A DNA stretch of 14,258 nucleotides from Christensenella sp. UBA4379. Its GTDB lineage: Bacteria > Bacillota > Clostridia > Christensenellales > Aristaeellaceae. Where the stretch lies: positions 53,145 to 67,402 of the forward strand of contig DGRV01000074.1 in NCBI GenBank assembly GCA_002391225.1. Reading direction: 5' to 3'. The notes under the pieces are model-generated. The model worked only from the letters and a program-made list of their open reading frames with translations. It made no database searches and was not told where the DNA came from. The position numbers and the translations under genes are program-made. Shown here piece after piece: positions 5,526-12,366 of the stretch (position 1 is the first letter of the stretch; each line of letters begins with the position of its first letter).

Positions 5526-5625
5526 GTTAGACGAAAGGGATGCAACGACAGCGAATGCCTAATGCGTAATGTATCGTCAGGCGAACTTGCTGCAACGGCA
5601 GCGTATGTCTAATGCCTAATGCCTA
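5526..5625. repeat. Two 50-bp imperfect tandem repeats
   Basis: Units 5526-5575 and 5576-5625 align without gaps, about 36 of the first 46 bases identical. Conserved parts are GT.AG.CGAA, TGCAACG.CAGCG and the heptamer tail CTAATGC.TAATG. The second unit continues into further CCTAATG/CCTAATC heptamers up to about 5637. Confidence 0.75.
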
Positions 5626-5661
5626 ATCCCTAATGCCCAAACATCCCCGCGCCAAAGACAT

Positions 5662-5693
5662 AATTACGCATTACGCATTACGAATTACGCATT
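5662..5693. repeat. Inverted copy of the block 1 heptamer array
   Basis: The reverse complement of these 32 bases matches 2223-2254 at 31 of 32 positions. The array ends three bases before the TAA of the DUF218 gene. Confidence 0.9.
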
Positions 5694-5696
5694 ATC

Positions 5697-6299
5697 TTAT
5701 ACTTTTCCCGTCCACAGCATCAAAAGAAACTTCCCCCATGCCAGTATCTCCCGTGTGTTTCCGCGCAGGCGGTTGAGGGGGAGCCAGATGGGGCTGGCCA
5801 GGCCGGTGGCCTCCAGGCCCTTGGCCCGGGCGATGCGGATGGCCCGGGGCACGTGGTAGTCGCTGGTGACGATCAGGGCCCTCTTGGCCCCCTGGGGCAG
5901 AAGGGGCAGGGCGTTGCCGATGTTTTCATAGGTGTTGAAGGAAGCGGTTTCCGCGGTCACCGCGTCCTCCGGCACCCCGTTTTTGACCAGCCAGGCCTTC
6001 ATGGCCTCCCCCTCCGGCATGGGCTCGTCCGGCCCCTGGGCCCCGCAGCAGACGATGGGCAGGGGGGCCGCCTGATAGCGGGCCAGGGCCTCCCGGAGCC
6101 GGGCTTCCAGCACGGTGTTGGGCTCCCCGTTAGGCAGCACGTTGGACCCAAGGACGATCATCACGTCCGCCTCCCCGCCCCGGCCTTCCGCAAGGCCCCA
6201 GATCCACAGGCCGGAAAACAGCACGGCCCACACCAGGACCAGGGCCGCCAGCAGGCGGAGAATCCTGCGGCGCAGGGAAGGTTTTTTCTTTTGCTTCAT
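5697..6299 (-). CDS. YdcF/SanA family (DUF218) membrane-anchored protein
   Basis: 200 residues. A basic N-terminus (MKQKKKPSLRRR) precedes one membrane helix (about 14-35), placing the DUF218 domain outside the membrane. Family motifs are DVMIVLGSNV (45-54), the acidic SFNTYENIGNA (120-130) and VTSDYHVPRA (144-153). Members such as E. coli ElyC and SanA affect envelope assembly or vancomycin permeability, but the reaction is not established. The ATG at 6299 overlaps the TGA of the upstream flavoprotein gene (ATGA), and GGGAGG lies five to six bases upstream inside that gene, indicating translational coupling. No classical terminator follows; a heptamer array does. Confidence 0.9.
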   Translation of the reverse strand: MKQKKKPSLRRRILRLLAALVLVWAVLFSGLWIWGLAEGRGGEADVMIVLGSNVLPNGEPNTVLEARLREALARYQAAPLPIVCCGAQGPDEPMPEGEAMKAWLVKNGVPEDAVTAETASFNTYENIGNALPLLPQGAKRALIVTSDYHVPRAIRIARAKGLEATGLASPIWLPLNRLRGNTREILAWGKFLLMLWTGKV

Positions 6300-7552
6300 G
6301 AAGTCCTCCCGGTTCGGATCGGTTTTGTCGACGGATTGCTTTGAGCCGCGGCGCTTCTTCCCGCGAGGATGCCGCTGATCATCGCGAACTGCAGGTTATA
6401 GCCCCCGCAGGCCCCGTCCACGTTGAGCAGCTCCCCGGCCAGGTACAGGCCGGGGCAGAGGCGGGAGCCCATGGTGAGCGGGTCCACCCCGCCCGGTTCC
6501 ACGCCGCCGGCGGTGACCTGGGCGTATGCGGCCTCCCGCACCCGCTTGACGGGGAGGGGCCAGGCGCTCAGCAGGCGGGCAATTTCCTCCGGCCCCCGGT
6601 CCCGGAGCCTGTGGGCCAGGGCGTCCGGCAGCAGCCCGCACAGGGGATCCTGCCCTGGAAGCGACCGGATTCTGTGCCGCAGCAGGGCCAGGATGTCCTG
6701 CCGCCGGTCGGCCGTGTCCGGAGAAATCGGGCCAAAGGGTAGGGGGTCCGGCAGCAGCAGGGGACTCAGGTCCACCGTCAGCTGGGGAGCTCGTCCCTGG
6801 TCCAGGGCTTCCCGGGCGGCACGGGCCAGCTGCATGACGCAGATGCCGCTCACCCCGTAATCCGTCAAAAGCACCTCCCCGCTCTCGGCCTGCAGGCATT
6901 TTTTCCCGGCCCAGAGGCGGACGTAGGCCCGCAGCCGAAGCCCGCTCAAACTTTTAGGCGGGGCGGGCTGGGTTTCGATGGGGGAAAGGGCGCCGAACAG
7001 GGGCGTCACCCGGTGGCCGAGCCCTTCGGCCAGCTGATAATCCTGCTCCGTACAGCCCAGAGCGCCCCCGGCCAGGCCCCCGGTGGCCAGTACGCAGGCG
7101 TCGGCAGAAAACGTCTGTCCGTCCGCCGTCCGGGCGGTGAAGCCGTTTTTCCCTCCCTCCAGGGAGCGGACCTCCGCCTCCGTCACGGTCCGGACGGAAA
7201 GGGCATTCAGCCGCTCCAACAGCAGGGACAGCACGGCGCTGGCCTGGCGGACGGCGGGGTACACCCGTTCCTCCTCCCGGGCCAGGGGCAGGCCCCAGCC
7301 TTCCAGCGTGCTGAGCAGCCGCTCTACGGGGAAATGATCCAGGACCTGCCCTGCAAAGCCGCTGTCCCCAAAGTAGCGGGCGGGGCCGAGGTTGGCCAGG
7401 TTGCACCGCCCGTTCCCGGTGGCCAGCAGCTTTTTGCCGGGCTTTACTCTCTTTTCCAGAATGGTGACCGCCGCGCCCGCCTCCGCCGCCGCGACGCCGG
7501 CGCACAGGCCGCCCGCCCCGCCGCCGATCACCAGAACGCTTCTTTTTTTCAA
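6296..7552 (-). CDS. HI0933/BaiN-type NAD(P)/FAD-dependent oxidoreductase
   Basis: 418 residues from a TTG at 7552, which has GGAGG (7565-7561) with 8-nt spacing and puts the dinucleotide-binding loop at the N-terminus, as in the family. The ATG at 7618 overlaps the -10 box and is excluded. Motifs: VIGGGAGGLCAG (8-19, FAD ADP-binding), ILEKRVKPGKKLLATGNGRC with NLAN (31-54, the HI0933 signature), ATGG in the middle, and the C-terminal PGLYLAGELLNVDG.CGGYNLQ. The family includes annotated aminoacetone-oxidase-like proteins and the bile acid 7-dehydroxylation flavoprotein BaiN. No bile-acid genes are nearby, so the substrate stays open. It is the first gene of an operon with the DUF218 protein. 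Confidence 0.92.
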   Translation of the reverse strand: MKKRSVLVIGGGAGGLCAGVAAAEAGAAVTILEKRVKPGKKLLATGNGRCNLANLGPARYFGDSGFAGQVLDHFPVERLLSTLEGWGLPLAREEERVYPAVRQASAVLSLLLERLNALSVRTVTEAEVRSLEGGKNGFTARTADGQTFSADACVLATGGLAGGALGCTEQDYQLAEGLGHRVTPLFGALSPIETQPAPPKSLSGLRLRAYVRLWAGKKCLQAESGEVLLTDYGVSGICVMQLARAAREALDQGRAPQLTVDLSPLLLPDPLPFGPISPDTADRRQDILALLRHRIRSLPGQDPLCGLLPDALAHRLRDRGPEEIARLLSAWPLPVKRVREAAYAQVTAGGVEPGGVDPLTMGSRLCPGLYLAGELLNVDGACGGYNLQFAMISGILAGRSAAAQSNPSTKPIRTGRTS

Positions 7553-7616
7553 TGCCGCTTCCTCCAAAGTGAATACAGAGGCTTTTTGAGCAGCCGGCCC
7601 TTCCGCCGGCATCCTC

Positions 7617-7645
7617 ATTATACAGAAAAACCCTCTGCCCGTCCA
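7617..7645 (-). promoter_or_regulatory. Promoter of the flavoprotein-DUF218 operon
   Basis: On the minus strand: TGGACG (7645-7640), 17-bp spacer, perfect TATAAT (7622-7617). The leader of about 58 nt begins with a GCCGGC-GGAAGG-GCCGGC hairpin (about 7610-7593) before the RBS. Confidence 0.8.
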
Positions 7646-7698
7646 GCAGGGCCGGCAATTGTTACACGGATCCTGGTCGGATAAAAACGAAGGTTGAC

Positions 7699-7727
7699 TT
7701 GTGCTTCCCGGCGGTTCCTGCTATAAT
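7699..7727 (+). promoter_or_regulatory. Extended -10 promoter of the 7766-9349 operon
   Basis: TTGTGC (7699-7704), 17-bp spacer, perfect TATAAT (7722-7727) preceded by TGC (extended -10). A better-looking TTGACT at 7694 would give a 22-bp spacer and is less likely. It is divergent from the promoter at 7617-7645. Confidence 0.75.
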
Positions 7728-7765
7728 CAGGGGGCAGATCCTGAAATGCGGATGGGAGGTCAAGG

Positions 7766-8302
7766 GTGAAGTATCTGACTCGGCTGGTCTGGTACGGCGT
7801 GACCAGACTGCTGGCTGCCTGCCTGGCGCTGGGGCTCCTGATGATGGGGTTCTTCCTGGCGATGAACGCCAGCAATGTCTATATCATCCTCAAAGACGGG
7901 CTGGCCAGGCGGTGCCAGGTCGTCATGCAGGGCACGGAAGAGGAAGGGCTGGACGTCTATTTCTCGGAAGGCTGCCTGCGCAGCGACCCCGCCCTGAGCA
8001 TCGCCCGGGACGGCAGTTCCCCGTATCAGCTGTATTACGATATTACCGGCTTTGATCACCGGGTGAACCTGCTGACCATCTGGTGCTGGCCGTGGGAGGA
8101 CACCGTCCGCACAACCATCGAGGAGCGGGTGCCCGCCATCGACGGCAGGCTCAACACCGCCGGCCGCGAATGGGCGAACGCCCTGGGGCTGACCGGCGCG
8201 CCGCCCAAGTGGCAGTCCGGCCGCTATCAGGCGGTGCTGGCCCTGGAAAACGGCCGCTGGAAGATCAAAAACCTGACGCTGATCGAATATCTGAACGAGT
8301 GA
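7766..8302 (+). CDS. Unrecognised membrane-anchored protein
   Basis: 178 residues from a GTG at 7766, preceded by GGGAGG (7754-7759) at six bases. One hydrophobic helix (about 14-34, LLAACLALGLLMMGFFLAM) after a short basic stretch predicts an anchor with the remaining ~140 residues outside. The outer part has strand-like segments (NVYIILKDG, RRCQVVMQGTEEEGLDVYFSE, YQLYYDITGFDHRVNLLTIWCWPWED) and ends with LALENGRWKIKNLTLIEYLNE. The ENGRWKI pattern recalls NTF2-like/DUF4878-type secreted domains, but I cannot assign a family. It shares a transcript with the dus gene, 66 bp downstream, without obvious functional connection. Confidence 0.75.
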   Translation: MKYLTRLVWYGVTRLLAACLALGLLMMGFFLAMNASNVYIILKDGLARRCQVVMQGTEEEGLDVYFSEGCLRSDPALSIARDGSSPYQLYYDITGFDHRVNLLTIWCWPWEDTVRTTIEERVPAIDGRLNTAGREWANALGLTGAPPKWQSGRYQAVLALENGRWKIKNLTLIEYLNE

Positions 8303-8368
8303 CGGCCAGGGAAAACGCCCCCCTGCGGGAGCGGAAACATATCAAAATCGCTGCGGGAAAGGACAATA

Positions 8369-9349
8369 ATGAAAGAAATCAGCTGGCGCCGGGAAAAACC
8401 CCCGCTGTTCCTGGCGCCGATGGCGGGGATCACGGACTGGGCGTTCCGCCTGCTGTGCCAGGAGCAGGGCTGCGACGCCGCCACGACGGAGATGATCAGC
8501 GCCCAGGGCTTCCTGACGGCCAAAAAACAAAAAAATACCTACCAGCTGCTGGTCAGGAGAGCGCCGTTTGAAAAGCCGCTCCTGGTGCAGCTTTTTGGGT
8601 GTGATCCACAATGGATGGGGGAGGCCGCCCACGTCCTCTCCCGGATGGGAAGGTACGCCGGGATCGACATCAACATGGGCTGCCCGGCCAAAAAGGTGAC
8701 CGGCTCCGGCTCGGGGAGCCGCCTGATGCTGGACGAAGGGCTGGCGGGCCGGATCATTTCGGCCTGCGTACAGAACTCCCTCCTGCCGGTCTCTGTCAAG
8801 ATGCGCCTGGGCTGGGACGAGGAGCACGAAAACGCCGTTTCCATCGCTAGGATCGCCGAACAGGAGGGGGCGGCCTTTCTGACCGTCCACGGCCGCACGA
8901 CCAAGCAGCAGTATTCGGGCAAAGCTGATTACGAAAAGATCGCCGCTGTCTGCCGCGCGGTGCGGATCCCCGTGGTCGCCAACGGGGATGTCTGCGACGG
9001 GGAGAGCGCCCTGCGCGCCCTGAACGTGACGGGCTGCCGGGGCCTGGCCATCGGCCGGGCGGCCCTGGGAGACCCGTGGGTGTTTGCCCGGATCCGGGCG
9101 GCGCTGAACGGGGAAGCCTCCGTCCAGCCGGACCTCCACGAGCACCTGCAGACGGCCCGGCGGCACGCGGCCTACATGCGGGCCGGCCACGACGAGCGGA
9201 CCGCCCTCCTTGAAATGCGGAAGTTCTTTGCCTGGTACATCAAGGGCGTATACGGGGCCGCGGAGATCCGCGCAAAGATCACCACCGCCGGAACCTTTGA
9301 CGAGGTGGAACGATTATTAACCGAACTGGAAGAAAAAAACAAGGCCTGA
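8369..9349 (+). CDS. dus: tRNA-dihydrouridine synthase (Dus family)
   Basis: FMN-dependent reduction of uridine to dihydrouridine in tRNA, in the cytosol. 326 residues, typical length; ATG at 8369 with GGGAAAGGA ending five bases upstream. TIM-barrel motifs are complete: LAPMAGITDWAFR (15-27), TTEMISAQG, NMGCPAKKV with catalytic Cys105, VSVKMRLGWD (Lys144), TVHGRTTKQQYSG (His174, Arg176), VVANGDV (202-208) and AIGRAALGDPWVF (phosphate-binding). A helical domain follows from about residue 245. The sequence does not allow assignment to a specific tRNA position. The stop codon sits inside the bidirectional terminator stem. Confidence 0.95.
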   Translation: MKEISWRREKPPLFLAPMAGITDWAFRLLCQEQGCDAATTEMISAQGFLTAKKQKNTYQLLVRRAPFEKPLLVQLFGCDPQWMGEAAHVLSRMGRYAGIDINMGCPAKKVTGSGSGSRLMLDEGLAGRIISACVQNSLLPVSVKMRLGWDEEHENAVSIARIAEQEGAAFLTVHGRTTKQQYSGKADYEKIAAVCRAVRIPVVANGDVCDGESALRALNVTGCRGLAIGRAALGDPWVFARIRAALNGEASVQPDLHEHLQTARRHAAYMRAGHDERTALLEMRKFFAWYIKGVYGAAEIRAKITTAGTFDEVERLLTELEEKNKA

Positions 9350-9374
9350 TGAAGCAGTTCACGTTTCATCAGGC
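9344..9374. terminator. Bidirectional terminator between dus and egsA
   Basis: GCCTGATGAA (9344-9353) pairs perfectly with TTCATCAGGC (9365-9374). On the minus strand it is followed by CTTGTTTTTTTCTT, a strong U tract for the egsA transcript; on the plus strand by the weaker TCTTGTATTT. The stem includes the dus stop codon. Confidence 0.85.
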
Positions 9375-9394
9375 TCTTGTATTTGGACGATGGA

Positions 9395-10759
9395 TCAGGC
9401 GGACGGAATCCTTTCCGCCGCCTCATCCAGCAGCCCCAGGTCCCACAGCAGGCTGCTGGTCAGGTACTTGTCGCGGATGTCGCGGCTGACCACCAGGGCG
9501 TCCACCGTATCCTGGCGGGAAATGCCGAGGTCCGCCGGGGTCAGCGGCATCTGGCAGCGCTTCATCAGGCTGTACACCCATTCCCGGGACGGAAGCTCGT
9601 CCCGGATGATCTTTTTGATCTCGTCCCAGTGTGCTTCGATGATTTGCAGCCGCTTTTCGTGGCCTTCCGGCAGGTTCTTGCCGGACTGCTTTTCGATGTC
9701 CAGGATCGGCTCGGCGGTCGCGCCGAACACGCGGCGGACGCGGGCTTCCCATTCGGCGGGGGAGAAGGCGGCCATGGCCTTCCGGGCCCGCTCGGTGTCC
9801 ACCCGGTCGATGTTCAGGACGTTCTCATACAGCCACAGGGTCAGCAGGGTACCCACGCCCACCTGGATGCCGTGCAGATCGGAGGGCTCGCCGCGCTGCA
9901 GGGCCAGCATCTCCCAGACGTGGCTGAAATAATGCTCCAGGCCGGAGGCGGGGCGGCTGATCTCGGCAAAGGCCATGGAAATGCCGCTGATCACCAGGCC
10001 TTCCAATACGGCGTTGATGGCCGCGTCCTCCCGCTTCATCAGGCCGTCCGCCTGCTCCACGATCTTTTTCAAACAGGTGCGCACCATGTCCGCGATCTCC
10101 TCGCAGTAGGGGTCGCCGTGGATCAGGTGGGCGTAGCGCCATTCGCAGACGGAGACGTACTTGGCCAGCATGTCGCCCAGGCCGGCCTGGAGCATGATGT
10201 CCGGGGCGGTCTTCACGATGTCGGTATCGCCCAGAATGACCTGAGGGCAGGCGTTGTACAGGCTCACCTTGACGTGGTTGACGATCATGGAGGCGGAGTT
10301 GGAGCAGTAGCCGTCCATGGACGGGGCGGTGCAGACCACGGCGCTGGGCTTGCCGCAGGCGTGGGCCACGACCTTGCAGCAGTCGTTGATCACCCCGCTG
10401 CCGACGGCCAGCAGCACGTCGCAGGTAGGATCCAGGGCCATCGTCAGCGCGCCCACGGCGTATTCGTCCGGCTCCATCTTGCCCTCCCGGTGGGGGAACA
10501 CAAATTCCGCGTAAGGGACGCCGGCGTCTTTGAGCACCCGGCGCACCTGATGTCCGGCGGCCTTTTCCGTGTTTTCGTCCATCACGACGAAGGGCTTGCG
10601 CGCCCCGATGCTCTGAAGAGCGTCCGGCAGCTCCCGGATGATGCCGCTGCCGGTTTTGAACCACTTGAGGCCGCAGCGGTGCACCTTCCCGCAGGAGCAG
10701 CGGATGCCCTCGGGCCGGATGAGTTCCTTCAGCGTCATTTGAGAGAGATGTTTTTCCAT
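9395..10759 (-). CDS. egsA: sn-glycerol-1-phosphate dehydrogenase (AraM/EgsA type)
   Basis: Reversible NAD(P)H-dependent reduction of dihydroxyacetone phosphate to sn-glycerol-1-phosphate, metal dependent. In Bacillus this product feeds heptaprenylglyceryl phosphate; in archaea, membrane lipids. 454 residues, somewhat longer than the ~394 of B. subtilis AraM. Motifs: an N-terminal CSCGKVHRC typical of the group (21-29), LAVGSGVINDCCKVVA (nucleotide-binding Gly loop, 118-132), TAPSMDGYCSNSAS (144-157), and metal ligands Asp196 in GLGDMLAK, His277/His280 in GLEHYFSH and His296 in DLHG. The ATG at 10759 has AAAGGA about 11 bases upstream, rather distant. It lies 17 bp after the FGGY kinase and is the last gene before the terminator. 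Without the other lipid genes here, a role in sugar or glycerol-phosphate metabolism with the kinase is equally possible. Confidence 0.92.
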   Translation of the reverse strand: MEKHLSQMTLKELIRPEGIRCSCGKVHRCGLKWFKTGSGIIRELPDALQSIGARKPFVVMDENTEKAAGHQVRRVLKDAGVPYAEFVFPHREGKMEPDEYAVGALTMALDPTCDVLLAVGSGVINDCCKVVAHACGKPSAVVCTAPSMDGYCSNSASMIVNHVKVSLYNACPQVILGDTDIVKTAPDIMLQAGLGDMLAKYVSVCEWRYAHLIHGDPYCEEIADMVRTCLKKIVEQADGLMKREDAAINAVLEGLVISGISMAFAEISRPASGLEHYFSHVWEMLALQRGEPSDLHGIQVGVGTLLTLWLYENVLNIDRVDTERARKAMAAFSPAEWEARVRRVFGATAEPILDIEKQSGKNLPEGHEKRLQIIEAHWDEIKKIIRDELPSREWVYSLMKRCQMPLTPADLGISRQDTVDALVVSRDIRDKYLTSSLLWDLGLLDEAAERIPSA

Positions 10760-10776
10760 GATCGTTTGATTCCTTT

Positions 10777-12300
10777 CTATGATTCACAGGATTGCTGATG
10801 ATCATCGATGAGGCAATAGGCCTCCTTCATGGCCGGATAGAGCCGGCGGTACACCTTCGCCTGCGCCTGATAGGCACTGTGCTCCTCAGGGTCCGGCTCA
10901 AAGACCGCCAGAGCGCGGAGATAGGAGGCTGCTTCCTCATAATCCCGATACAGGCCGATCCCGACCCCGGCGGCGAAGGCGGCGCCCAGGGAGCTGGCCT
11001 CCCGCGGCGTCTGATGGACGCGGACCTCCGTGTTCATCATGGAGGCGGCCATCTGCCCCCAGAGGGCGCTGTCCGCCCCGCCGCCGATCAGCATGAGGGA
11101 GGCGCAGGGCAGGCCGTTTTCCTGCAGGATCGCCCCGCAGAAACTCAGGGCCTGCATGACGCCCTCGTATACGGCCCGGACGATGTGCTTCCGCTCGTGA
11201 TACAGGGTCAGGCCGATCAGCGTGCCGCTAGCCTGGGAGGTCCACCAGGGGGTCCTTTCTCCCATCAGCGTGGGCAGGAAGAAAACGCCTTCCGCGCCGG
11301 GGGCTACCGTCCGCGCCGTCTGCTCCAGGAGGGCGTACTCCTTCTTTTCGCTGACGCCGAGGAGATGCTCTGCCGCCCAGTCGAAGGCGGCGGCTCCGCA
11401 CTGGACGGTGCCGCAGACGTTGACCGCTTCCGGATCCAGATCAATATAGGAAAAAAGCCTTTCTTCCCGGTCAAAGACAGGGGAGGGGCTCATGGCGCTG
11501 ACCCAGGCGGAAGAGCCGATGTTCATATACGCCGCCCCGTTTTCATGCTTCCTGGCCCCATGGGCGGCGCAGGCTCCGTCCCCGCCGCCCACAGCCACGG
11601 GGAGCCCCTGCGGGAGATCGGTCATCCTGGAAAAGGCGGCGGTCACCCTGCCGCTGACATCGGAGGAGGGAAAGAGGTCCGGCATTTTCTCTGAAGGGAT
11701 GCCGAGGGTGTTCAGGATGCCCCAGGCCCAGTCCTTCTTTCTGAGGTCCAGGCAGCTGCACAGGGAAGCGTCGCTGTAGTCCGTCCGGCCGAATTGCCCG
11801 GTGGCGCAGCCGTAGAGATAATCCTTGATGTTGACGAACCAGCGGGCGCTGTGGTATACGTCCGGCTCGTGGCTGCGCAGCCACAGGTATTTGGGCAGGC
11901 CTGAATGTACGTCGATCCGGTTGCCGGTGATCCGGTAAAAATCCTGCAGGGGGATCAGCGAAGCGATCCGCCGGACCTCGGTCTCCGTCCGAGCGTCGGA
12001 GTGGATGATGTTGTCGTAGAGAGGGTTTCCGTCCTTGTCCAAGGGGAGGCAGCCGTTCATCGTCCCGGTGAACACCAGGGCGGCAAGATCGGCGGGGGAA
12101 ACGGTTTCCAGGGCCGCCCGGATGGACCGGACGGTGGCGTCCAAAATGTCTCCGGGCCGCTGCTGCGCCCAGCCGGGACGGGGATAGAGCGTAGGGTAGC
12201 TCTCCGTCCGGCGGAAGACGCAGGAGGCGTCCTTCCTGAATACGGCGCATTTGACCCCTGTCGTTCCGGCGTCCAGGGTCAGGATCAGAGGTTCAGACAA
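10777..12300 (-). CDS. FGGY-family carbohydrate kinase (xylulokinase-like)
   Basis: ATP-dependent phosphorylation of a sugar or polyol. 507 residues from a TTG at 12300, preceded by GGGAGG (12313-12308) with seven-base spacing to GGAGG; this places LILTLDAGTTGVKCAVF at residues 5-21, as in the family. The ATG at 12354 would add an unrelated 18-residue tail. Other marks: PGWAQQRPGDI (42-52), NIIHSDAR (98-105, substrate loop), VGGGDGACAAHGA with presumed catalytic Asp241, NIGSSAWVS, GERTPWW and the C-terminal ADSALWGQMAA. The substrate is not readable: the HSDAR loop differs from the xylulokinase W.D.R and glycerol kinase WQDRR forms. Pairing with egsA suggests a glycerol- or pentose-phosphate-related pathway. 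It follows the phosphatase gene by 66 bp with no terminator in between. Confidence 0.9.
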   Translation of the reverse strand: MSEPLILTLDAGTTGVKCAVFRKDASCVFRRTESYPTLYPRPGWAQQRPGDILDATVRSIRAALETVSPADLAALVFTGTMNGCLPLDKDGNPLYDNIIHSDARTETEVRRIASLIPLQDFYRITGNRIDVHSGLPKYLWLRSHEPDVYHSARWFVNIKDYLYGCATGQFGRTDYSDASLCSCLDLRKKDWAWGILNTLGIPSEKMPDLFPSSDVSGRVTAAFSRMTDLPQGLPVAVGGGDGACAAHGARKHENGAAYMNIGSSAWVSAMSPSPVFDREERLFSYIDLDPEAVNVCGTVQCGAAAFDWAAEHLLGVSEKKEYALLEQTARTVAPGAEGVFFLPTLMGERTPWWTSQASGTLIGLTLYHERKHIVRAVYEGVMQALSFCGAILQENGLPCASLMLIGGGADSALWGQMAASMMNTEVRVHQTPREASSLGAAFAAGVGIGLYRDYEEAASYLRALAVFEPDPEEHSAYQAQAKVYRRLYPAMKEAYCLIDDHQQSCES

Positions 12301-12366
12301 TGATATTCCTCCCTGACAGGCGGTAAAGGCGATTCCGCTTCTTCCGGTTCCCATGTGGCAGTCAGG

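Noticed and set aside
5490..5693. Insertion sequence or MITE
   Set aside because: Ends are inverted and similar, but I see no target-site duplication and no transposase-type terminal motif; left as a repeat block.
9377..10798. 473-codon plus-strand open frame opposite egsA
   Set aside because: Antisense shadow of a gene with full dehydrogenase motifs; His/Gln/Asp/Val-rich low-information protein.
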